Below are positions 16,762 through 25,029 of a DNA stretch of 64,000 nt, piece by piece; the stretch's first letter is position 1, and every line of letters begins with the position of its first letter. A program made the position numbers and the translations under genes. This DNA is from Alteromonas ponticola. Lineage in GTDB: Bacteria > Pseudomonadota > Gammaproteobacteria > Enterobacterales > Alteromonadaceae. Below the pieces are notes generated by a model. It had not been told where the DNA came from and made no database searches. It was given only the letters and a program-made list of their open reading frames with translations. Location of the stretch: positions 367,322 to 431,321 of the forward strand of contig NZ_JAATNW010000005.1 of assembly GCF_012911815.1 (NCBI RefSeq), read 5' to 3'.

Positions 16762-18675
16762 TTAATGCTTTTCCATCACCAATGCCTTATGCTTCTGAAT
16801 CACCATGTCTGCCAAAATGGATGCGCCGTGAACGGATGGATGATTGTCGTCCAAATATAATGATTTGCCGGCGTCGACGGCATAACATTCTTCGCGTCCA
16901 CAAAAGGCATCCCGTGAATTAATAAAGAAAACATTATCAGGATAGTCTGCTTGCTCAAAATGCTGCAGAATAACCTGATTGCGGCGTTCATAATAATCAG
17001 TGTCCGTACCTTTAACCTGACTCATGTCGGCGCTATCCGCATGGGCCTGGGTTAGCAGCGTACGCAATTCTCTGCGAATTTCAGGCACCGGTAACATTAC
17101 ATAAACTGTGCGCTTATTTTCTGCCAGTTGCACAATGGCAGCATCGAGTGAGTTTAAAATGCGATTGACTCTTTCCATATTTTCCTGCGCCGGTACATCA
17201 GGGTAAACCTCACTATGCTCGCCAAACAGCGTCCATGAGAAGCGATGGGACATCACCACGTGTTCTATGTTGGCATCTGCCTGAATATCGGCAAAGGCTT
17301 CCTGATACCAGCGCGTACACTTACTCATTCCTACTTCCTGCAATAGCGAGGGAGGACAACCTGAAAAACTGTATTGACGTAAGCCCTCTTTCTGCGCTTT
17401 TAGGCGTCTGGCCAGTGCATAGGATAACTCTACGGAGTGACTGTCTCCTAACACCGCCCACCTGGCATTTTTATCAACAAAATCACAGGCGGAGTTAGCG
17501 GGTGGCTTGTATTCATGGAGATGACACTGGTCGCGGTATGGACTGTGCTGCGCCGTTTTTATAGTCTCCACAGTCGCGGCATCGAAACGCTGCATTACGC
17601 CGTTTTGCATTAAAACCCACACACCTACCGCGCTGAGTGAGGCTGCAATCCACAGGGGTTTCGCTTTCCAGAACTGTTTGAACTCCTTAATCGCTCGCCA
17701 TTCGAACTGCTCTACATAGCGGTAACTGAGCCACCCCAACAGCACTGATAGCGGAATACCGATTGTCCACCAATACGCAATTTCGTATTGATAACCCAGT
17801 ACGGCAATAGGCCAATGCCACAAGTAAATCGAATACGACCACCTGCCAAGCGCCTGAAAGACGACATTGTTGGTAACAAAATTGGTTTGAACGTTAGCCA
17901 CAATGACCAGCAAGGTGCCTACCACGGGAAGCAGCGCAGCATACCCTGGCCAGGCCATCTTGTTGTCTACAATGGCATAGGCGTAAGCAATCAGCGCGAG
18001 TCCTGCCAGATTAACCCAACGAGCAGAAACGTCAGTAAGCGGTCTGCCATATAACGCAATAACGCCGCCAATGGTAAGTTCCCACGCACGCGCCGAGATC
18101 AAAAAATAAGATGCGTTAGGCCATTTAAATGATGAGTAAACACCAAAGATAAAAAATGTGAGGGTAAGAAAAACGACCACACGCTTTAAGTGGTCAAGCG
18201 ATAAAAAGGGCTTGAGGGCCAGCAAAATCAGCGGGTAAAATATATAAAACTGCCATTCTACAGCCAGTGACCAGGTATGCAGCAGCCACTTGGAGTGGGA
18301 TGAGCTGTCAAAATACCCTGACTCCAGCCAGTACATGAAATTTGAAATGAAAGTTACGCTACCTGCTGCATGTTTTCCTAACGCAGTGTAGGCAGTTGGC
18401 AACAAATAAAACCAACCGAAGATCATCACCACTGCACAAAGCAACGCTAACGCCGGGATGATTCTGTTGGCTCTGGCAATGTAGAATTTGGTCAGACTGA
18501 ATGTATCTTTTTCCACCCCGCGAAAAATGATACTGGTCATTAAAAAGCCTGAGATAACAAAGAAAACATCGACGCCAGCGAATCCACCGGGTAACAGGGA
18601 CGGGGCGAAATGAAAGATGACCACCGCAATGACAGCGATGGCACGAAGACCGTTGATGTCGTATCTAAAATTCAC
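16762..18675 (-). CDS. OafA/YrhL-type acyltransferase with SGNH domain
   Basis: 637-residue membrane O-acyltransferase. Residues 1 to about 350 are the Acyl_transf_3 domain of about ten helices (start YDINGLRAIAVIAVVIFHF, then FFVISGFLM). Residues from about 400 to the end form a periplasmic SGNH hydrolase-like domain: block I GDSHSVEL and the Asp-His region DDNHPSVHGA near the C-terminus. Such proteins acetylate O-antigen, peptidoglycan or other glycans. The start codon is GTG with AAGG 12 bases upstream. The adjacent glycosyltransferase suggests a role in a surface glycan, but the pair is too small to define one. Confidence 0.9.
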   Translation of the reverse strand: MNFRYDINGLRAIAVIAVVIFHFAPSLLPGGFAGVDVFFVISGFLMTSIIFRGVEKDTFSLTKFYIARANRIIPALALLCAVVMIFGWFYLLPTAYTALGKHAAGSVTFISNFMYWLESGYFDSSSHSKWLLHTWSLAVEWQFYIFYPLILLALKPFLSLDHLKRVVVFLTLTFFIFGVYSSFKWPNASYFLISARAWELTIGGVIALYGRPLTDVSARWVNLAGLALIAYAYAIVDNKMAWPGYAALLPVVGTLLVIVANVQTNFVTNNVVFQALGRWSYSIYLWHWPIAVLGYQYEIAYWWTIGIPLSVLLGWLSYRYVEQFEWRAIKEFKQFWKAKPLWIAASLSAVGVWVLMQNGVMQRFDAATVETIKTAQHSPYRDQCHLHEYKPPANSACDFVDKNARWAVLGDSHSVELSYALARRLKAQKEGLRQYSFSGCPPSLLQEVGMSKCTRWYQEAFADIQADANIEHVVMSHRFSWTLFGEHSEVYPDVPAQENMERVNRILNSLDAAIVQLAENKRTVYVMLPVPEIRRELRTLLTQAHADSADMSQVKGTDTDYYERRNQVILQHFEQADYPDNVFFINSRDAFCGREECYAVDAGKSLYLDDNHPSVHGASILADMVIQKHKALVMEKH

Positions 18676-18924
18676 AGAAATTACTTACCTTGCTCTACTC
18701 GGTACGATTTAAGCAATAAATGCACCCGTTCTCTTAAACCTGACGTCAGTGAATTAATATGGCTCATGAAATAATGATTTTGGGGATCAAAGGGTTGAGT
18801 ATAATTCAACTGATGTCGACCTGAACAATGCAGCGAACATTAGACGAAAGTATAAAAAAAGTCTTCTGATTGTCATATAAGCGGGATATACTTTTATGTA
18901 GATCAACAGCTGAAGTAGACATTT

Positions 18925-19185
18925 GTGAAGTTTGTATCCTTTTCAATTATCGTATGTTGCCTGTGGAGCTTGTCTACCAAAGCGGATGAGTGCACAGAGA
19001 TGATGGACCTTTATATTCAAGAATTGAAAGAAAGCCTTGATGAACGGGTTGATTATACCAAACCGCACGACGTATCAAATGCGGTCAGGGAACTGGAATT
19101 TATCGAAATGAACCGTAATTTGATTCCGGACTGTGAGTTGGCTAAAGGTATTTTAGTCATCGAACCCATAACTAAAAACGAATAG
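18925..19185 (+). CDS. Small exported protein, unknown function
   Basis: 86 residues from a GTG start. A hydrophobic N-terminus (VSFSIIVCCLWSLSTKADE) looks like a cleavable signal peptide ending near Ala20. The mature part is acidic and helical with two cysteines (one in ADECTEMM, one in PDCELAKG), which could form a disulfide in the periplasm. I do not recognise a family. It stands alone between the divergent acyltransferase and prpD. Confidence 0.55.
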   Translation: MKFVSFSIIVCCLWSLSTKADECTEMMDLYIQELKESLDERVDYTKPHDVSNAVRELEFIEMNRNLIPDCELAKGILVIEPITKNE

Positions 19186-19299
19186 CGCTAACCGCTATCT
19201 CTGCTTGGTAAAAACCAATTTAACCTTCTCTATTTAACAAAATTTCATCCAACACTTCAATTTAGCGTACAAAAGACTAAATCTTGAAGGAGTTGTAAC

Positions 19300-20784
19300 A
19301 TGAACAAAGAAGGCGACTTAAGTAACCGCACCGAATATGATCAGGTTATTCAAGACATCGCAGATTATGTAATTCATTATGACATTTCCTCAGAAGAGGC
19401 GTTAAGCACTGCCCGTTACTGCTTAATGGACACGCTTGGTTGCGGTCTATTAGCACTGCGTTTTCCTGAATGTACCAAACATCTTGGCCCGCTGGTGCCC
19501 GGCACAGTTGTGCCAAACGGTGCGAGAGTACCGGGGACCCAATTCACCCTCGACCCAGTGAAAGCGGCGTGGGATATTGGCTGCATCATTCGTTGGCTGG
19601 ATTTTAACGATACCTGGTTGGCGGCTGAGTGGGGCCACCCTTCCGATAACCTGGGCGCAATCCTGGCTGTGGCGGATTACTTGTCGCAGACGCGAGTGGC
19701 AAAAAACGAGTCTCCGTTGACGATGGGTGATGTATTGGTTGCTATGGTCAAAGCCCACGAAATTCAGGGAGTTATTGCGCTTGAGAACAGCTTTAATCGT
19801 GTAGGCTTGTGCCATGTACTGTTGGTACGCGTGGCATCGGTGGCGGTGGTTACGCACATGTTGGGAGGCAGTCGTGAACAGATTATGGCGGCAGTCTCCC
19901 AGGCCTGGGTTGATGGCTCGGCACTTAGAACGTATCGACATGCACCCAATGCCGGATCGCGTAAATCCTGGGCAGCAGGGGACGCGACTTCTCGTGCAGT
20001 GCGCTTAGCCGATATAACCATGCGAGGAGAAATGGGTATTCCCAGTGTATTGACCACAAAACAATGGGGATTTTATGACGTTGCGTTCAGTCATACTAAC
20101 AGCGACCTAAGTGTCAAACCTGAGTCGCAACGAAAATTTTCGTTTAGTCAGGATTATGGCACCTATGTGATGGAAAACATTCTGTTCAAGCTGAGCTTTC
20201 CTGCCGAATTTCATGCTCAGACTGCTTGCGAAGCGGCAGTTAAGCTACATCCAGAAATTAAAGGTCGCATTGATGAGATTGAACGCATCGAAATCACCAC
20301 CCATGAATCAGCCATTCGCATCATTTCAAAACACGGTGAACTCGCCAATCCAGCGGATCGTGATCATTGCCTGCAATATATGACCGCCGTTCCCTTGCTA
20401 CTGGGTAAATTGGAAGCCGAACATTACGAAGACAGTTTTCACGCCAGTCACCCTGAAATCGATGTATTACGTCAAAAAATGAAAGTGGTGGAAAATAAAG
20501 GTTATAGCAGTGATTATCTTGATCCGGAAAAGCGCTCAATTGCTAATGCAATACAGATATTCTTTGCGGATGGTACCAGTACACAAAAGATAGAAGTTGA
20601 GTATCCAGTAGGGCATCGCCGTCGTCGCGATGAAGGTATTTTACTGCTTCAGGAGAAATTTGAACGTAACGTAGCGACCCGTTTCCCACCTCAGCGTTGC
20701 CGTGACATCATCGACATGTGTGCAAAGCAAAAAGCGTTTGAATCTATTCCGGTCAATCAGTTCATGGATATGCTGGTGATTTGA
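19300..20784 (+). CDS. prpD: 2-methylcitrate dehydratase PrpD
   Basis: Dehydrates 2-methylcitrate in the propionate-degrading methylcitrate cycle; many members also act on citrate. At 494 residues it is close to E. coli PrpD in length and tracks it throughout: [97 protein letters not shown] and [19 protein letters not shown] lies eight bases before the ATG. Unusually, no prpB, prpC or acnD is adjacent; if the cycle operates, those genes are elsewhere. Confidence 0.95.
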   Translation: MNKEGDLSNRTEYDQVIQDIADYVIHYDISSEEALSTARYCLMDTLGCGLLALRFPECTKHLGPLVPGTVVPNGARVPGTQFTLDPVKAAWDIGCIIRWLDFNDTWLAAEWGHPSDNLGAILAVADYLSQTRVAKNESPLTMGDVLVAMVKAHEIQGVIALENSFNRVGLCHVLLVRVASVAVVTHMLGGSREQIMAAVSQAWVDGSALRTYRHAPNAGSRKSWAAGDATSRAVRLADITMRGEMGIPSVLTTKQWGFYDVAFSHTNSDLSVKPESQRKFSFSQDYGTYVMENILFKLSFPAEFHAQTACEAAVKLHPEIKGRIDEIERIEITTHESAIRIISKHGELANPADRDHCLQYMTAVPLLLGKLEAEHYEDSFHASHPEIDVLRQKMKVVENKGYSSDYLDPEKRSIANAIQIFFADGTSTQKIEVEYPVGHRRRRDEGILLLQEKFERNVATRFPPQRCRDIIDMCAKQKAFESIPVNQFMDMLVI

Positions 20785-20837
20785 TGCGAACGGGTTGCCA
20801 TGTCGTTCCCCTCTAAGAGGGAATCTTCTGGTGACCG

Positions 20838-20867
20838 GGTTATCCCTGCGAACAAGCGGGGATAACC
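20838..20867. terminator. Strong hairpin between convergent genes
   Basis: A 12-bp stem (GGTTATCCCTGC / GCGGGGATAACC, one T-G wobble) with the loop GAACAA lies between the prpD stop and the end of the HD-GYP gene. Neither side has a clear T run, so it may be a transcription barrier or mRNA 3' end stabiliser rather than a textbook intrinsic terminator. It superficially resembles a type I-E CRISPR repeat but is single-copy. Confidence 0.5.
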
Positions 20868-20903
20868 TGCTGGTGTTAAGTATTCATCTATTGATGGTCG
20901 GGG

Positions 20904-22085
20904 TTACACCATGTTTTCATGAAACACTTTGTGAAAATCGATATCGAACTGGCTGGCTTTGACTTGGCGTACAATCTTAATGTTCTGAATACGGGCCAAA
21001 TCTATCTCTTTTACTGACAGGTAATGTTTTGATTTAATCGAATAAAAAGGTTTAACTGTAGGATGTAATGGAGTATTTCTATTTTCCTTGCACACCATTG
21101 CCACGTGGCCATTAGAAAGTTCAACCAAGGTACCTTCGGGAAAAATTCCCATACACTTAATAAAATGCTGCACTATGGTACTATCTAATTTCGTCTGGCT
21201 TTCTGCCAGCAATACTTTTAATGCATGCTGGTGGGTAATCCCTAACCGATAGGGGCGGTCCGCTGTTATTGCATCATAGGTATCTACGATGGCAACCATT
21301 CGCCCAAACTCATGAATCTGAACACCAACCAATTTTCTTGGGTAGCCAGAACCATCCAGTCTTTCATGGTGTTGGGCAACCACATTGATGATCTTTTCCG
21401 GATAACCGTGTTGCTGTAGATATTCTTCACCTAATTTTACATGGCCTCGAATGATTTCTTTTTCGTGTGGCGTCGCATTACCCGCTTTGAACAAAATTTC
21501 ATCGGGGATACAGATTTTGCCGACGTCAATTAATAACCCGGCCACACCCAGGTCGTGTACGTCATCAATTGACATATTCATGTGCTGGCCCAGATGAATC
21601 AAGTGAATTGAAACGTTAAGCGCATGTTCGAGCAGATAGCTGTCTTTTTTTCGAATACGTGCCGCACATCCCATCGCATTAGGATTAGACTCAATCATAT
21701 TGATCATCAATTCAGTGAAATCACTTACGTAAGACGTGTCCAGAGGGCGTCTTTTCTTCACACTTTCGTGGATGAGTTTTTGTAGCGAAATACCTTTGCT
21801 ATGCAACTGCAGCGCAGCGGCCAAATCCGGAGCTGCTGGTTTATTTGGTATGGAAGGATCTACGACCGTTTCTAAACTTGAAGCACCACCAGTTCGAGCT
21901 GATTGCGAGCGCATGGGATCAATAATTAACCGCGTGACGCCGTTGCTTATCAACCGTTCTATGGTAGATAGCTGCTGAATCGTACCCGAGTTCTTTATTG
22001 CAAGCTCGCCTTTTTGGCGAACAAACTCAACCACATACATACCAACTTTAAGCTCGTCGATATCAATTGTTTTTAAACCAGACAT
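20904..22085 (-). CDS. DUF3391 / HD-GYP domain protein, HD dyad incomplete
   Basis: Family of cyclic-di-GMP phosphodiesterases. 393 residues from the ATG at 22085, chosen because GGAAG sits five bases upstream and the DUF3391 domain begins there (IDIDELKVGMYV). The HD-GYP domain spans about 140-350: His154 (LEHALNVSIHLI), His215 (RGHVKLGEEYL), HHERLDGSGYP at 239-249, and IVDTYDAITADRPYR. In the HD dyad the expected HD reads Ile186-Asp187 (GLLIDVGKI), so one metal ligand is missing. It may be a weak enzyme, a c-di-GMP receptor or a scaffold. No membrane segments. Confidence 0.88.
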   Translation of the reverse strand: MSGLKTIDIDELKVGMYVVEFVRQKGELAIKNSGTIQQLSTIERLISNGVTRLIIDPMRSQSARTGGASSLETVVDPSIPNKPAAPDLAAALQLHSKGISLQKLIHESVKKRRPLDTSYVSDFTELMINMIESNPNAMGCAARIRKKDSYLLEHALNVSIHLIHLGQHMNMSIDDVHDLGVAGLLIDVGKICIPDEILFKAGNATPHEKEIIRGHVKLGEEYLQQHGYPEKIINVVAQHHERLDGSGYPRKLVGVQIHEFGRMVAIVDTYDAITADRPYRLGITHQHALKVLLAESQTKLDSTIVQHFIKCMGIFPEGTLVELSNGHVAMVCKENRNTPLHPTVKPFYSIKSKHYLSVKEIDLARIQNIKIVRQVKASQFDIDFHKVFHENMV

Positions 22086-22201
22086 GTTAACTTCCGTGAT
22101 GCGATATTCGATGCTTCCAAGCACGGGTACACCCATCAGACCTGCCTTATCTGACGCCATACCTCCACCCATACAGAATGGATCATATTGGAATGCTTTT
22201 T

Positions 22202-22789
22202 TTAATTCTGATCGCTTATAACATAATTTATCGGTTTATAGCTAAAATTATTTGATTCGCCAGCAGAGCATGCAGTTAAGCCAACTATCAAATCCATATG
22301 CGCTTTAAATATTGTGAAGTCGCCAGCTTTGCTGGTTGGAGGTAGCACGGATATCTTACCGTTTTCGTCCAATTTAACATTCATAAATATGTTAAAAGTG
22401 GTACCAATGAAGTGTTCTGGAATGTCATAGGGACTTAATGCCGATACCAGGTTGCCATGGCAGCCAGGTACCGGTGTTTCGTCAGGATAAAAGTGCTTAA
22501 AGGTATCTTTGCTGCAAGGGGTCAGTAAAAAGTCATGGCTCTCAACTGTATCTTCAACAATTTCCAGCATGATATTACTCTGGTTGGAATAAAGCAGACT
22601 GCCTTTGCCAAAATGAATGCCTTCATTGTAATCCAGCGTGCGCCCGGAAGATAAGAATTCGCTTTTATTGGATTGATTAAAACAGTAGATATCTGAAACC
22701 TGCTCGCCCTGAGGATCGATAACTTTTAGATATTGCCCTTTTTTCAATGTGAACGACGTGCCACTTCGAGGTGAAATTACGTTTTCCAT
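22202..22789 (-). CDS. DUF1989 (urea carboxylase-associated) family protein
   Basis: 195 residues from the ATG at 22789 (MENVISPRSGTSF), which has AAGGA six bases upstream, inside the 3' end of the preceding gene. DUF1989 proteins are cupin-like and often sit with urea or guanidine metabolism genes. Family features seen are GQYLKVIDPQGEQVSDIYCF near the start, CSKDTFKHFY in the middle and an N-terminal-strand SGTSFTLKKG. It is separated by a single base from the stop of the YqcI/YcgG gene, so translation is probably coupled. Biochemical role unknown. Confidence 0.82.
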   Translation of the reverse strand: MENVISPRSGTSFTLKKGQYLKVIDPQGEQVSDIYCFNQSNKSEFLSSGRTLDYNEGIHFGKGSLLYSNQSNIMLEIVEDTVESHDFLLTPCSKDTFKHFYPDETPVPGCHGNLVSALSPYDIPEHFIGTTFNIFMNVKLDENGKISVLPPTSKAGDFTIFKAHMDLIVGLTACSAGESNNFSYKPINYVISDQN

Positions 22790-22790
22790 T

Positions 22791-23453
22791 TTATTCCTTA
22801 ACATGAAAGGGGCACTGCCAGTTTTTTTCAACCTGTCGCCCGCTATATTGATAGACTTCTGAACTCTCTCCGAAACTGGCCAGCATAGGGTTCATCGTGC
22901 CTGAGTAACGTTGATCCCGCTGTCGAATATGATCACGCATTGCATCAAATTTATTGTGTGAGCGCAAATAATCGAACTGTGCATGAAGATTAAAAACCAG
23001 TGCGGGGTATTCAAACTGTCTGCTTTTACGGGAGCTGTTTGGATTCAGACCAATGATGAAAAATGCCTGGCCGCCCAGAGAAAAGCTAAACTGACTATGC
23101 ATTGGATTGCTCGACACTTCTGGATCCCATTCGCTGATTGCGTGGTCACTGTCGTGTAAGTCCTGCAATTTATTAAAAAGCGCCGTTTCGAATTCTTGCT
23201 CGTCCAATTCTTCTGAATCTTCAAAAATGGCGATAAAAGAAGAATACATATTAGTATTCAAATCAAACGAGTCGATGAAGTGATATAAGTCGCCCAAAAT
23301 GTCGGTAATATTGTCATCCTTTTGGATGTCCCCGTAACAGTTAATCGTCAGATTTTCCCGGTTCAGTGCGGTTTTCGCGCCTATACAGGGGAAGGGTTTA
23401 TTGGAAATAAACTGGGTAAGTTCATTTTCAATATGTGGCTTCCTACAGGTCAT
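22791..23453 (-). CDS. YqcI/YcgG (GntA-like) family protein
   Basis: 220 residues matching the YqcI/YcgG family, whose characterised relatives (GntA of guanitoxin synthesis, DcsA of D-cycloserine synthesis) are haem-dependent N-hydroxylases of guanidino compounds. Seen here: FPCIGAKTALNRENL near the N-terminus, EFETALFNKLQDLHD, FSFSLGGQAFFIIGLNPNSSRKSRQF, PALVFNLHAQFDYLR, DHIRQRDQRYSGTMNPML and the C-terminal NWQCPFH. GGGAG is seven bases before the ATG. It forms an operon with the DUF1989 protein. Activity is inferred from the family only. Confidence 0.82.
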   Translation of the reverse strand: MTCRKPHIENELTQFISNKPFPCIGAKTALNRENLTINCYGDIQKDDNITDILGDLYHFIDSFDLNTNMYSSFIAIFEDSEELDEQEFETALFNKLQDLHDSDHAISEWDPEVSSNPMHSQFSFSLGGQAFFIIGLNPNSSRKSRQFEYPALVFNLHAQFDYLRSHNKFDAMRDHIRQRDQRYSGTMNPMLASFGESSEVYQYSGRQVEKNWQCPFHVKE

Positions 23454-23965
23454 ATCGTCACTCCCTTTGGTTGCATCGATCAGTAAAACGATAATTGGCT
23501 AGCTTATGCATAGTCAGGTTTGATCTTCAGGGCCTACACAGATTGCGCCCACCCAACCTTTGACAGCAAACACCGTTCCTATTTAACACCCATTTTTAAA
23601 AAGGCTTTTTTTCAATAGCTTAGCTTCATATGGTGGGAGATGTGGTAATGCGTGTGTGAACAAAATACGCAGTCGCGGGAACATTACGATTACGTAAAGT
23701 TAATGTTTGGCGCACTTGTGCGAACAGGGATGTCAGATCTATCTGGAAGTGATGGAGTGATGATTACGTCGCCGCCAATCCCCTCTGTCGACTACACATA
23801 TTACAATTTTGATTGTGCTGAACCGAACGTTGTCATTGTCAAAAAAGTATTAATAAACGTGAATGCGCAGCGGGGGGAACGGTAAATGAGTCATTGAGGT
23901 ATCTTAGCAAGCACAATAAAGAATATGTTGATGGTTTTCGGCCAGAATCTTAGCAGGGGAATATA
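23454..23965. other. Intergenic region between the GntA-like gene and mscL
   Basis: About 510 bases that must hold the divergent promoters of the GntA-like operon and mscL. A 77-codon open frame runs on the plus strand from a GTG at 23652 to 23885, with GGGAG too far upstream (12 bases) and no recognisable product; I list it as doubtful. No RNA gene is seen. Confidence 0.3.
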
Positions 23966-24388
23966 ATGAAGCTGTTTGATGAATTTAAAGAGTTTGCGAT
24001 AAAGGGAAACATGATTGACATCGCTATTGGTGTCATTATCGGTGCTGCGTTTAACAAAGTGATCGATGTGCTGGTAAAAGATATTTTTCTGCCTCCGTTA
24101 GCCTATGTCACTGACGGCCAGAAGTGGGAAAATCGGAAAATTGTACTGCGTCAGGCATCGGAAGCTGGGGGCGAAAAGATTGATGAGATTGCGCTGGCGT
24201 ATGGCAAATTGCTGGAAACCTCAGTCGACTTTATGATCATCAGTATCACTGTCTTTGTCATCGTTAAGATGATGAATTCGCTGCGAAAAAAAGCACATGA
24301 TGTTAAGGATAATTCCGTTTCCACACCAAAAGAAATTGAACTGTTAAATGACATTAAGGAAATATTGGAACGGCAGAGCAAACACTAG
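23966..24388 (+). CDS. mscL: Large-conductance mechanosensitive channel MscL
   Basis: Homopentameric inner-membrane channel that opens under membrane tension during hypo-osmotic shock. 140 residues, the usual length. The N-terminal amphipathic helix and TM1 are typical (FDEFKEFAIKGNMIDIAIGV, then IIGAAFNKVIDVLVKD), followed by a periplasmic loop, TM2 (VDFMIISITVFVIVKMMN) and the cytoplasmic helical bundle ending in EIELLNDIKEILE. AGGGGAA precedes the ATG. It stands alone. Confidence 0.97.
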   Translation: MKLFDEFKEFAIKGNMIDIAIGVIIGAAFNKVIDVLVKDIFLPPLAYVTDGQKWENRKIVLRQASEAGGEKIDEIALAYGKLLETSVDFMIISITVFVIVKMMNSLRKKAHDVKDNSVSTPKEIELLNDIKEILERQSKH

Positions 24389-24604
24389 TGCCTCATAAAA
24401 GCTCGGCAAAACCTTAAGTTAATACAAACTGGTTCAGAGATGCAGTGGCAAATTCGATAGCGGCTATGGGTAGCGAATTTCACTACGAAAGGGTATTTGT
24501 GGTATTAAAGTAGAATTCAGCGGTCAAAACGAATATGGTTAGCCCATTCATCGTTCAGTACTTTACGCTTAACTGCATGTAATTTGTAAAGGGTATACAA
24601 ATAT

Positions 24605-24919
24605 ATGTTCGGAATTCTGAAACAGAAAATTACCGCCAATAGATTTAAACGACATGAGCTTGGGGTTATTGAGAATATTCCAGCCGACGTTTTTCAACAG
24701 ATTATTGATGAACAGACCGCAATGGGATGGGAAAGCAGCGGCTCATTTCATCAGTTTAACTGGTCAAAAAAGTGGACGCTTAAACTCAGGAAAGGAACAA
24801 CCGTGCTGGAACTTGAATGGAGCCCCGAAGCGCAGGGCAATATGGTGGGTCTGCAACGCATATTAACTGATGTGGCGAAAGAGTTTGAGCTCAAGGTGCT
24901 GGTCTGCCCGACCTATTAG
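24605..24919 (+). CDS. Small conserved-looking cytoplasmic protein, unknown function
   Basis: 104 residues, soluble, with alternating strands and helices (VIENIPADVFQQIIDEQ, KKWTLKLRKGTTVLELEW, GLQRILTDVAKEFELKV). I do not recognise a family. The ATG has AAGGG nine bases upstream, and a strong terminator follows 32 bases after the stop, both supporting a real single-gene unit. Confidence 0.6.
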   Translation: MFGILKQKITANRFKRHELGVIENIPADVFQQIIDEQTAMGWESSGSFHQFNWSKKWTLKLRKGTTVLELEWSPEAQGNMVGLQRILTDVAKEFELKVLVCPTY

Positions 24920-24951
24920 TCGACCACCAGCATCGTAGTTTACCTGAATCA

Positions 24952-24981
24952 AAAAGGCCTGAACGAATGTTCAGGCCTTTT
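24952..24981. terminator. Bidirectional intrinsic terminator
   Basis: A 13-bp perfect stem (AAAAGGCCTGAAC / GTTCAGGCCTTTT) with a GAAT loop. T-rich sequence on the plus side and the A run on the other arm make it work in both directions. It ends the small gene at 24605 and the protease gene coming from the right. Confidence 0.9.
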
Positions 24982-25029
24982 ATTTTCTACATCACCCCGA
25001 TATCGACGAGGCTAATTTTAACAATACGC

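Noticed and set aside
20838..20867. Sequence resembling a type I-E CRISPR repeat
   Set aside because: Only one copy, no spacers, no cas genes; it is a hairpin between convergent genes.
23652..23885. 77-codon plus-strand open frame
   Set aside because: GTG start with a poorly spaced ribosome site and no recognisable product; possible but unsupported.
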